DNA of 64,000 nucleotides, taken from the NCBI GenBank assembly GCA_963922205.1, contig CAWUHX010000167.1, positions 620,001 through 684,000 of the forward strand. Reading direction: 5' to 3'. The notes beneath the pieces were generated by a model. That model was given only the letters and a program-made list of their open reading frames with translations, did not search any database and had not been told where the DNA came from. This document shows, one piece after another, positions 56,901 through 64,000 of the stretch; position 1 is the stretch's first letter, and the number at the start of each line of letters is the position of its first letter. The position numbers and the translations under genes are program-made. Source of the stretch: Romanomermis culicivorax (Eukaryota > Nematoda > Enoplea > Mermithida > Mermithidae).

Positions 56901-59900
56901 AAGTATAGACTTTTGTGCGTCAGAAAGGAGTTCAATGTCAGTATGAACCCAAAATTTTGAATTTTTAACAATAATTCTTACAAGGTAAAATATGAAATGA
57001 ATCATTTTTGGTCTTTTCATACTTTAAGCCAGTAAAAATGGATATAACCCATCATTTTGTGCGTATATACCCTCGAGCAAGGAGTTGAATGGCATTGTTT
57101 TGGGGCATAATCTACAGCAGAAGCAGCAATATAATATATAGTTAATTTTGCATTAAATGTTTGGATATTGAAAAATGACGGAAATTAAGAATGTAGTCGA
57201 AATCATTTATACAACGATTAACAACTTTCATAGTGAAACCAAATGATTTTTACTCAAAAAATATTGAAGGTTATTTGAGTAAGCTCGTGAATTTTCAGTC
57301 CTATGCTACATATGGTTCAGCAGAAAAGTGTGAAAGATTGAATGAAACTTGCACCCAATTTTGTTGTTTAAAAACATTTCAAGAAAAACAGAAAATAGAT
57401 TTTTATTGCAGGTTTATTCAAAATATGGCTGCAAGAACAAACTTGTTTTCATGGCAAATCATGATTTTAGTGTTAGTCGTGAATTAACTTTCACTGTGGA
57501 AGCACAATACAGCTTGAAATTTATGCGTCGACCGCAATTTCATAAAAATGAGGATTTACTTCGTCGAAGACGTCCACTCTAGCGTGGTGATCCAAAAGTA
57601 TCCTGGTCACTATCAAATGACCTTTTTCGCAAGCTTCCATCAATGGGGACCAACCAGCCTGAAAATTTTTCGGAGTCAAAAGTCAAGGCGCATGTCAAAA
57701 TGCAAAATTCTCACAAACTTTGGACTGCCGATTTAAGGCTATTTGGATGGCACCGGGTTGTATTTTCCGGACAATCGTTTTCATTACTTCTTCGTTACCA
57801 GATCTTGCACAATAATGTAGCACGGTTTCGCCAGTCTTTAATGATTTGTAGAAAAATAGGAAAATAGAAAAGAAAAGAAAAGAAAAGAAAAGAAAAGAAA
57901 AGAAAAGAAAAGAAAAGAAAAGAAAAGAAAAGAAAAGAAAAGAAAAGAAAAGAAAAGAAAAGAAAAGAAAAGAAAAGAAAAGAAAAGAAAAGAAAAGAAA
58001 AGAAAAGAAAAGAAAAGAAAAGAAAAGAAAAGAAAAGAAAAGAAAAGAAAAGAAAAGAAAAGAAAAGAAAAGAAAAGAAAAGAAAAGAAAAGAAAAGAAA
58101 AGAAAAGAAAAGAAAAGAAAAGAAAAGAAAAGAAAAGAAAAGAAAAGAAAAGAAAAGAAAAGAAAAGAAAAGAAAAGAAAAGAAAAGAAAAGAAAAGAAA
58201 AGAAAAGAAAAGAAAAGAAAAGAAAAGAAAAGAAAAGAAAAGAAAAGAAAAGAAAAGAAAAGAAAAGAAAAGAAAAGAAAAGAAAAGAAAAGAAAAGAAA
58301 AGAAAAGAAAAGAAAAGAAAAGAAAAGAAAAGAAAAGAAAAGAAAAGAAAAGAAAAGAAAAGAAAAGAAAAGAAAAGAAAAGAAAAGAAAAGAAAAGAAA
58401 AGAAAAGAAAAGAAAAGAAAAGAAAAGAAAAGAAAAGAAAAGAAAAGAAAAGAAAAGAAAAGAAAAGAAAAGAAAAGAAAAGAAAAGAAAAGAAAAGAAA
58501 AGAAAAGAAAAGAAAAGAAAAGAAAAGAAAAGAAAAGAAAAGAAAAGAAAAGAAAAGAAAAGAAAAGAAAAGAAAAGAAAAGAAAAGAAAAGAAAAGAAA
58601 AGAAAAGAAAAGAAAAGAAAAGAAAAGAAAAGAAAAGAAAAGAAAAGAAAAGAAAAGAAAAGAAAAGAAAAGAAAAGAAAAAGAAAAGAAAAGAAAAGAA
58701 AAGAAAAGAAAAGAAAAGAAAAGAAAAGAAAAGAAAAGAAAAGAAAAGAAAAGAAAAGAAAAGAAAAGAAAAGAAAAGAAAAGAAAAGAAAAGAAAAGAA
58801 AAGAAAAGAAAAGAAAAGAAAAGAAAAGAAAAGAAAAGAAAAGAAAAGAAAAGAATATTATTATTAACAGTCAACAAAATTTACCGTAATTGTTTGAATA
58901 TTAATTTCGCCGCCATAATCCAATAGTAAATTTATCAAATCCACGTCCTCGCCTGTATCACTTTTAGCTCTGGCGCTACTTTCGGCGCATAAATGCATAG
59001 GTGTTTCACCCGACTGCGACAAAGAATAAATTTGCATAATGAGATTGCAAATAAATTCAATTTATCTCACAGTAGTTTGTCGATTGACCAATTGAGTACA
59101 TTCTTCTCGCCGGCGATTATTTTCTATATGTTCAAGTAAGGTTTTGGCCGCTTCAAAGTGACAAAATCTGGCCGTGACGTGCAACGGCGTTTCTCCATGC
59201 TTGAAAAATTGGAAACAAAATGAGCTACTTGAATATCTAACCAAAAATTTTTGATGTCTACTGTATAGCCATCAATACAGTATCCCCGCGAAGAAAATTT
59301 GTAACAGCATTCCTTCCGCTTGATTTGAAAGACGAAAACTTGCATTTACACTGCCAAATTACTCGAATTTTAAGAGTTATTGTCTGATCATTTTTACGAT
59401 TGTATTTTTACCTCTTTTAACTTGTACGTCAACATCAATAGCTGAATCTTACCACAGAAGTTGCCAAGGGTTCAGCTCCTTCCGACAGCAAGAGCTTTAT
59501 CATTTTGACGTCACCAGTTTTGCTAGCAATATGCAAAGCAGTCTGTCCATTCTAAAAAATTGATAACCTTGATGCAGCGACAAAAACAGAGTAAGTTTCA
59601 TGAAGTAGGAATCCTCAATTTCTACGATCTAACATTTCCATGTAATGAACTATTGTAGCTTAAGCTCTGCAAGTTGGAAAGTTTCTTTGATTTCAATTCC
59701 AATAGCTACATTAAAGAGATCATCGATTCTCCAAAATTTGTAAAATGATTTCAAGCTACTCTAGTCCAACTGATACCTCTAATTTAGAATTGACGTCAGC
59801 ACCGCTTTTTAGCAGCATTTCGGCGCACCTCAGACCGCCCGTATTATCTATACCGGCGGCAACGTGTAAGGCCGTTTCGGCTAACGGACCCCCTTTGATA

Positions 59901-62900
59901 GAAACGTCGGCGCCGTGGCCGAGTAGAATTTCCACCACTTCGTACTTTTCGGCTTGCACTGCTACATGCAGAGCCGTATAATTATCCTGAAAGATAGGTC
60001 AGCAGGTGCAGGATGTACTCCAAATATGAGAAGTATGTATCAATGATTGCATTTCTCTTTTAACAGAATTTGGCTGTTGACGTCAGGTCGAGCCACATGA
60101 ATGAGGCAATTTACTTTTGTTTTAGAGTCGACTGGAGTCCCTTTGTTGAGTAAGGCTTTGACAACGTCGATGTGGCCCAAGGTTGCAGCCAAATGTAAGC
60201 CCAAGGCTCCACTCTGAAAAATTTGAAGCACAATTAAGAATCCGACGTTCATTTTGGCTACAAATAATGAAATGATCAAAGATATCATGGGTACTGTGCA
60301 GGGCAATATCAGAAGCTGTATGATGGTTGAAAGATTCAATTTTCTAATTGATTGCTTGATTTTTTAATTTTGTTTGCCAATTTTCAGTTCAAAATGACAG
60401 TATTTGTTGTTTTCCTCAAATTATTGAAAATGTTTAATTTCTAGCTAATTTTTTGATTATCCAGCCGGTTGAAATAACTAGATGAATCAAAAAATGATCA
60501 CTCAAATACATTTTCCATGTCTGCTTGAGGAATTCACGAGTTAGTGCTGAATTATGGAAGAATCTTTTACACAAGATGTTTCATGATCCGCAGAGGCATG
60601 ACCAAGTGTTGTGTTTCGGAAACTCAACTAAATTGTGATTTGTAGATAGGGATTATAATGCATAACTCACTTTGTTGGGCATGTACAACGGCACGCCGCG
60701 TTTCAAAAACGCCAAAGCGGTATCGGAATGACCGAATTTCGAGGCTATGTGCATCAAGGTGCTTCCATCCTCAAAAGAGTGAAAAACATCCGTGGTCAGA
60801 GTGCGCTCTAACCTCAAGTTTTTGATTTAATTTTTGAAGGATGTCTGCTACGAGAATATGTTGACGTATTTGAGTTTGAAATGGACTGTACCACTGAACA
60901 TTACCTTGGTCCTAGCAAAAACTGAAGCCTTGAATTTGTCGGCCAAAAGTTCGACCATGTTTGTGTAACCCTTTTCTGCTGCAACATGCAAGGGGCTTTT
61001 GTCTTCCTGACAATGGATCGTGAAATGGAAAAAATAAGTGGAAAGAGAAATCAGGGTCAAAAACTCTAACGTTGTCTGTTATGTTCGCATCGGCTTTAAA
61101 ATGGTAGAGGATTTTGAGCATACTTTCGGAGTTCGAAGCCACTGCCAAAAATATGGGCGTTTGGCCCGCATTCTAGAAAAATTTCAAGATTTATAAGCCA
61201 AATAAAAAATGTGAGTAAAAATAAAATCTAACGTTTTGAATATTGATTAAGGCACCATTTTCGCACAGAAGCTTCAAAAGCTCGGAATTGCGGGATAACA
61301 CAGCCGCGTGAAGCACGCCGTCTCCGTTGTCCTGCAAAAAATTTCATTTACCTCCATATGATTAACCAAATATAAAAATATCACCTTTCTTTTAACTTTT
61401 ATCTGTCTTTCGGGTTGAACCTGCAATAATTCTCTGCATACCTGCATATTACCCTTTTCTGAAGCCAATAATAAAGGCGTGGCGCCATTCTACAGGAAAA
61501 TCCAGTCACGTGACAGCATCTGTTATTGATAGAATGTTCCTAATAACTCACGCCATCTTGAATGTACCGGCATTCGGGGTAGGCTTTCAGTACGAGGCTT
61601 ACCACCGCGTAGGCATGAGGCGGCGGTCTGACCACAGCCATATGAATCGGGAGTTGCTGATTTGGCTGAAAATTTTGCTTTGAAAAAATATCATCTCACC
61701 GTCCGTCATCTTACACCAAACGGCTCCCTCCAGTTATTCAATTTTTTGGCGATTAAAAATGATACCACATCTTCTTTTGAGTACATGGCCGCGATGTGAG
61801 ATATACTGCGGCCATCCTAAGGATGCATATTCGTGAGTAATAAGCTAATGTAGTCGTTTTGCTAAAAGTTCTTCTAAATAACTAAGTTCATACCTTTGTT
61901 TTCTCTTCCAGATCGGAACCCAATTCCAGCAATCGTTCGGTTATTGCTAACTTGTCGTCCTTGACAGCGAACATCAATGGAGTCATTCCTTCCTATAAGA
62001 ATATCTAGACGTGATATTTCTGTTGAGCCTAATTTCTGAATGAAAAGTAGACCCTAATTTTATTCGAATCAGTTGTGACGTTTTTCCACGCAGGATATTT
62101 TTTGTAAACCGCAAACGTTTTCCGAGACTTCTATACCAAAAAATGAAACGATTATACAAGGTACAGTATTTTTTGAATTTTTCATTACATTGGCTCCTAA
62201 GCAAGTGTCTAACTTCTTCAATATATGAAAAATAGAATTTGGTATCGGCTAACAGTATTCCGATGTATAAGTTGATTTTTTAAATTTTTTTACACCCATT
62301 ACATTTGCTTCGTAAGATCACTTCTGCTTCCGAACTTCAATTTCTTTTTACAATATAATTTCACAATTATCAATGAACCATAACATTTTTTTGAAGAATT
62401 TCTAAAATTCAACTTCCGAAGTCCGAGTCGATTTAACAACCCTTCAGCCTGGATTGAACACCAAAAATTTTAGGTATTTGGTGCAAGTCTGACTGACAAG
62501 AACCATTGATGATATGATGCGTGGTTAAATTAGTCATGATGAAATTTAATGATACTATTAAAAATTGGCTAACTGTAAGTGTGCATAGATCAATACGTAC
62601 TGCCGCCATGTGCATGAAACTTTGAAGGTAAAAACTGGAATACAGATAACTTATATGAGGAACAAAACCCCAACATTTTAGCTTGGCTGGTTGGAGACAC
62701 TACAAGATCAAAATGTGTTTTTTATATGACTATCCTAAACCATGTATGGAAAAGCCAGTTTACTAAAGAAATTTTAGGAAAATACACGATGTTTTATATT
62801 TGCGCCAAGTGTAATAAAATTGAATCTCATACCTAAGCAAAAGACACAAAACGAAAATTTCAATGTACTCAGCTAACCTCATCTGTCAAACTCAAATTCA

Positions 62901-63219
62901 ACTTTTGTTCATTGATATAGTCTAAAAGAGTGTCCACTTTCGACCATTGACCCTTTTTGCACAATTTTATCAATTTCGTGGACGGATCACGTTTCATACG
63001 TTCGATGTCCAACTTAATTTTGGCACCGCGATCGCCGTCGTCGTCGCCCAAGCTGCTTATTGAGCTGGGCGCCAAAGATGGTTTTCGTGAAAAGTTTTCG
63101 ATCGGTTCCTGGACGTCTAAAGTTGTCGGGGCGGCTGATGGCGACAAGGGCGATTTAGGTGTGGTAACGCTTCCGCCCGCGCTCTGACGTAGCTCAAATT
63201 TCTCTAAAATGTGTAACAT
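44223..63219 (-). CDS. TRPN (NompC/TRP-4) mechanosensory channel, copy B, 31 exons
   Basis: Mechanically gated cation channel subunit expected in ciliated touch and proprioceptive neurons (known for the family, not shown here). Exons, 5' to 3': 1 62878-63203 (or to ATG 63219); 2 61894-61992; 3 61715-61816; 4 61552-61665; 5 61385-61489; 6 61233-61331; 7 61071-61172; 8 60905-61006; 9 60671-60769; 10 60115-60213; 11 59777-59986; 12 59453-59551; 13 59071-59199; 14 58885-59013; 15 57719-57835; 16 57560-57658; 17 56385-56585; 18 56130-56330; 19 55963-56073; 20 55799-55900; 21 55666-55737; 22 54458-54622; 23 54306-54413; 24 53042-53239; 25 52724-52930; 26 51068-51295; 27 50426-50620; 28 48764-49097; 29 46434-47054; 30 44783-44905; 31 44223-44401. 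Joined, they give about 1696 residues without a stop. Exons 2-27 are all phase 0. Alignment with fly NompC is recognisable along the whole length (e.g. LADKFKASVFARTK, LNRQS, HARVDVFD). All introns are GT-AG. No lesion was seen, so this copy looks functional. Confidence 0.93.
44906..46433. other. TRPN copy B intron 29
   Basis: 1.5 kb intron between the membrane exon and the C-terminal tail. No mobile element or exon recognised. If it is retained, the reading frame meets a stop after two codons (GGT GAG TGA). Confidence 0.55.
46434..47054 (-). CDS. TRPN copy B exon 29: S5, pore, S6 and TRP box
   Basis: 207 codons starting DAEQLKLQQTLLYMRNQLFS. Contains the S4-S5 motif [21 protein letters not shown]5 (RFLVILFLFMSGFTISISAI), a pore helix LTQTIQMLYFSLFGLVDPTN and S6 ([20 protein letters not shown]). 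The TRP box [12 protein letters not shown] follows, with IQAQSDIEWKFG matching fly NompC exactly around it. The extracellular loop before the pore is longer than in copy A. Confidence 0.95.
48430..48660 (+). repeat. Purine-rich tract in TRPN copy B intron 28
   Basis: A/G-biased sequence (AAAGAGAGAATAAAAAAAGA and similar), pyrimidine-rich in the transcript. Likely a decayed simple repeat. Confidence 0.6.
48764..49097 (-). CDS. TRPN copy B exon 28: S2 to S4
   Basis: Starts at IFFSLPFAFRISKAPIIKFV, continues through S2 (CHLVSHIYFTILLILETL), S3 (NEWILLLWLSGILVAELSRL) and S4 (LAYVRLVEILLGSVAVLLHL). It ends in CCTG before GTGAGA, phase 1; the open frame continues past this donor but without homology. 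Confidence 0.92.
49311..49531. mobile_element. MITE, TTTGAAATGATCGATGCAGC family (copy 1)
   Basis: Ends TTCATTCTGAAATGATTGAT and CTGCATCGATCATTTCAAAG are inverted repeats. Shares its interior (CTTGAAATGGTTTAAAAGAG, AATAAAAGTTTCACTGCGAC) with the copy at 51756. In intron 27 of TRPN copy B. Confidence 0.75.
49659..49855. mobile_element. MITE, TTTGAAATGATCGATGCAGC family (copy 2, inverted)
   Basis: Starts CATTCATTTTGAAATGATCG and carries TCGCAGAAAAACTTTTATTC and ATCACTCTTTTTAATCTTTT, which are the complement of the first copy's interior. The far end is less clear. Confidence 0.6.
50426..51295 (-). CDS. TRPN copy B exons 26 and 27: linker helices and S1
   Basis: Exon 26 (51068-51295) encodes FVYDLMLCGKNYNNRSVEEF and SPAPIETAVKLSSLYKYL, the post-ankyrin linker helices known from NompC. 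Exon 27 (50426-50620) encodes RPFIDVLIENEQKAVVSHVS and S1 up to LFSCPPAW. Both are phase 0. The motif IDVLIENEQK is conserved in fly. Confidence 0.92.
51756..51978. mobile_element. MITE, TTTGAAATGATCGATGCAGC family (copy 3)
   Basis: Ends GCATTCAATTTGAAATGATC and TTGCATCGATCATTTGAAAA, about 223 bases, in the same orientation as the copy at 49311. In intron 25 of TRPN copy B. Confidence 0.75.
52724..53239 (-). CDS. TRPN copy B exons 24 and 25, last ankyrin repeats
   Basis: Exon 24 (53042-53239) has IPLHLAAQSGHVAVVGMLLS and RTALHLASSNGHLEMVSLLL. Exon 25 (52724-52930) has GWTALHHATSAGHAQVVKLL and ends MDDRK. In exon 25, ETREGKVALCFAAARGHINV occupies the position of fly NompC's SETNYGCAAIWFAASEGH. 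Confidence 0.94.
53432..53641. mobile_element. Putative MITE, ATTTTCAGATGAGCCTCGGAA ends
   Basis: Left CATTTTCAGATGAGCCTCGG and right CCGAGGCTCATTTGGTAAAA are imperfect inverted repeats around 160 bases. One-ended relatives occur near 33404 and 41657. In intron 23 of TRPN copy B. Confidence 0.5.
54306..56585 (-). CDS. TRPN copy B ankyrin exons 17 to 23
   Basis: Seven phase-0 exons coding consecutive ankyrin repeats. Typical cores are KTALHLSAEHGHVEICDLLV (17), YTPMHLAAQAGQLQVCTTLL (18), [20 protein letters not shown] (19), TTLHMAAEGGFKNVVKILL (20), TGMTPLQLAAKNGHTALL (21), LSAMHVASYYGQMEFVRALL (22) and FTPLHMAAQSGHEGLVRLLL (23). Exon 19's [11 protein letters not shown] corresponds to CAHIAAMQGSV in fly. 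Exon 22 has an insertion (PPTLRSEPPMNNDKPLMSR) matching a similar insertion in fly. Confidence 0.93.
54660..55510 (+). repeat. Purine-rich low-complexity tract in TRPN copy B intron 21
   Basis: About 850 bases strongly biased to A/G on the plus strand (GAAAGAATAAGAAATAAG-like text), hence pyrimidine-rich in the transcript. Open frames of FSF-type residues on the minus strand are compositional artefacts. Probably an old, mutated version of a simple repeat like that at 57866. Confidence 0.65.
56640..57550. other. TRPN copy B intron 16
   Basis: No exon recognised. Contains TAGTCTG-family repeat debris at about 57150-57420 (CTACATATGGTTCAGCAGAA, TTTCAAGAAAAACAGAAAAT). Confidence 0.45.
57560..61992 (-). 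CDS. TRPN copy B ankyrin exons 2 to 16
   Basis: Fifteen phase-0 exons of 33-70 codons, mostly one ankyrin repeat each. Examples: GMTPLMFAVKDDKLAITERL (2), SISHIAAMYSKEDVVSFLI (3), QLPIHMAVVRPPPHAYAVV (4), SPLHVAAEKGYTNMVELLA (8), [20 protein letters not shown] (9) and YTALHVAVQAEKYEVVEILL with ETALHVAAGIDNTGGLRCAE (11). Exon 15 has TVLHYCARSGNEEVMKTIV and exon 16 has GWSPLMEACEKGHLIVTRIL. Fly NompC has the same order ([25 protein letters not shown]). The acceptor of exon 9, TTTTGAG, is slightly unusual. Confidence 0.93.
57866..58855 (+). repeat. (AAAAG)n microsatellite, about 197 copies
   Basis: About 990 bases of almost uninterrupted AAAAG, with one extra A near 58681 that shifts the phase. 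It fills most of intron 14 of TRPN copy B. In the transcript it reads (CUUUU)n. The 360-codon FFSFL frame on the minus strand is an artefact. Such purity implies recent expansion. Confidence 0.98.
61993..62877. other. TRPN copy B intron 1
   Basis: No exon, repeat or mobile-element end recognised. Confidence 0.5.
62878..63219 (-). CDS. TRPN copy B exon 1 in the window
   Basis: Encodes a low-complexity Ser/Pro-rich stretch (SVTTPKSPLSPSAAPTTLD), then PSSISSLGDDDGDRGAKIKL and LIKLCKKGQWSKVDTLLDYI, ending LSLTDE at a GTTAGC donor. It may begin at ATG 63217-63219, which has a stop just upstream. Alternatively it is an internal exon starting at 63203 after ATTTTAG; the phase (two bases completing a codon) allows this, and copy A has an exon further upstream. 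Confidence 0.75.
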
Positions 63220-64000
63220 GATCAACAATCAATGAAGGTCCTTGAGCCATATTTCAAAAATCAAGCAATAATCTGCAAAATCTCCAAATTTTACTTTAAA
63301 CAAACCATGTGATTTGACAATAGTCCCTTGAGTTACATTTCTCAGAAAAGTAGAAATGGTGCTAGAACCATGAGTTTTTGATCGATGGTTTTCACAAATC
63401 CGAGATCGTTCTCAGGGTCATTCTGCATTCAAGTTGTCTGAGTGTCAACATATTATTCAGAGGATATTTTACTCACAAACGTTTAGGATCAGATGCAGAT
63501 CATTGTCGGACTCATCCGGTTAATCTGAGTGACGAAAATTCGTTCAAGTGATTAATGATCTCTTGCGTCAATAGTATCACAGTGATTTATAGTTCGAATT
63601 TTGGTGGAAGAAATAGCCATTTGGCAGCAAACTTCTGGTTCAAGGCATCAGGTAGCAGTGGATTAGTTTGAGCTACTTCAATTCAAGAATAACCCTTAAG
63701 CCTGATGATTCATTATTGAATAGAAATACGGGGTGAACCAAAAAAAGGCGATCGGTGCTGACTTTCTTAACTTTCGAACGGATGAAGCTTTCTTAATGCG
63801 GATTTCTGCATTAGAATGCCCTGGTTGTTTTTGTTACAAAGGCCAAATTTTATGCCTCTAGTGTTTATGGTTACTGTACAAACAGAAATTGATCAAAAGT
63901 GGTTATTTTTCGAAAAGTAATAGTCATTAAATCAAAGTAAAATTTGTCCTATTGTGAAAAAATTTTTGTGAAGCTGTTCACACACAATATTAGTTTAAAA
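63220..64000. other. Upstream of TRPN copy B exon 1
   Basis: No counterpart of copy A's exon 0 was recognised. A GTGAGT donor-like site lies at 63470-63475 on the minus strand, with no open frame leading to it; it could belong to a non-coding leader exon. The end of a repeat may start near 63728 (TACGGGGTGAACCAAAAAAA). Confidence 0.35.

Noticed and set aside
57795-58877. 360-codon minus-strand frame rich in FFSFL
   Set aside because: Pure translation of (CTTTT)n; no protein evidence.

Overview
The window reads as nematode nuclear DNA. It contains a 220-bp array of (GCCTAA)n, the nematode telomere repeat TTAGGC on the other strand. Coding exons are separated mostly by introns with TTTTCAG- or TTTTTAG-type acceptors, a trans-splice-like acceptor sits four bases before one start codon, and the proteins resemble animal ones. 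The species cannot be named from the sequence.

Two long genes dominate, both on the minus strand and arranged head to tail. Each encodes a TRPN (NompC/TRP-4) mechanosensory channel: a long ankyrin-repeat spring, a linker, six membrane segments, a TRP box and a C-terminal tail. Copy B (44223 to about 63219, possibly continuing beyond the window) has 31 recognisable exons. Copy A (13154 to about 43013) has 29 and lies about 1.2 kb downstream of B. Exon boundaries and phases correspond almost one to one, so the copies arose by tandem duplication, but the proteins have diverged strongly. Copy A carries four linker and membrane exons of B fused into one 1.27-kb exon. It has a 9.3-kb intron splitting off its last two exons, and one ankyrin exon whose 3' splice site reads AT instead of AG. 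I built the exon chains by hand from homology, reading-frame phase and GT/AG signals; none is confirmed by transcripts.

A small plus-strand four-exon gene at 2915-4047 encodes a GNAT acetyltransferase. The rest is repeat-rich. A decayed LINE (about 13500-17335) lies antisense in the 9.3-kb intron of copy A. There are several fold-back structures: a 4.7-kb imperfect palindrome at 5480-10150, a 1.4-kb one at 10319-11692, and others at 1320-2278, 20037-21052, 24648-26237, 37005-37993 and 39721-40904. Four of these have arms built partly of short tandem repeats, like Drosophila FB elements, and one holds the telomere-repeat array between its arms. There are several MITE families, a 46-copy 18-bp minisatellite, and about 1 kb of almost pure (AAAAG)n in an intron of copy B.

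Layout: 1-2360 fold-back with telomere repeats; 2915-4047 acetyltransferase; 5480-11692 palindromes; 13154-43013 TRPN copy A with transposons in its introns; 44223-63219 TRPN copy B; 63220-64000 upstream sequence without a recognised exon.
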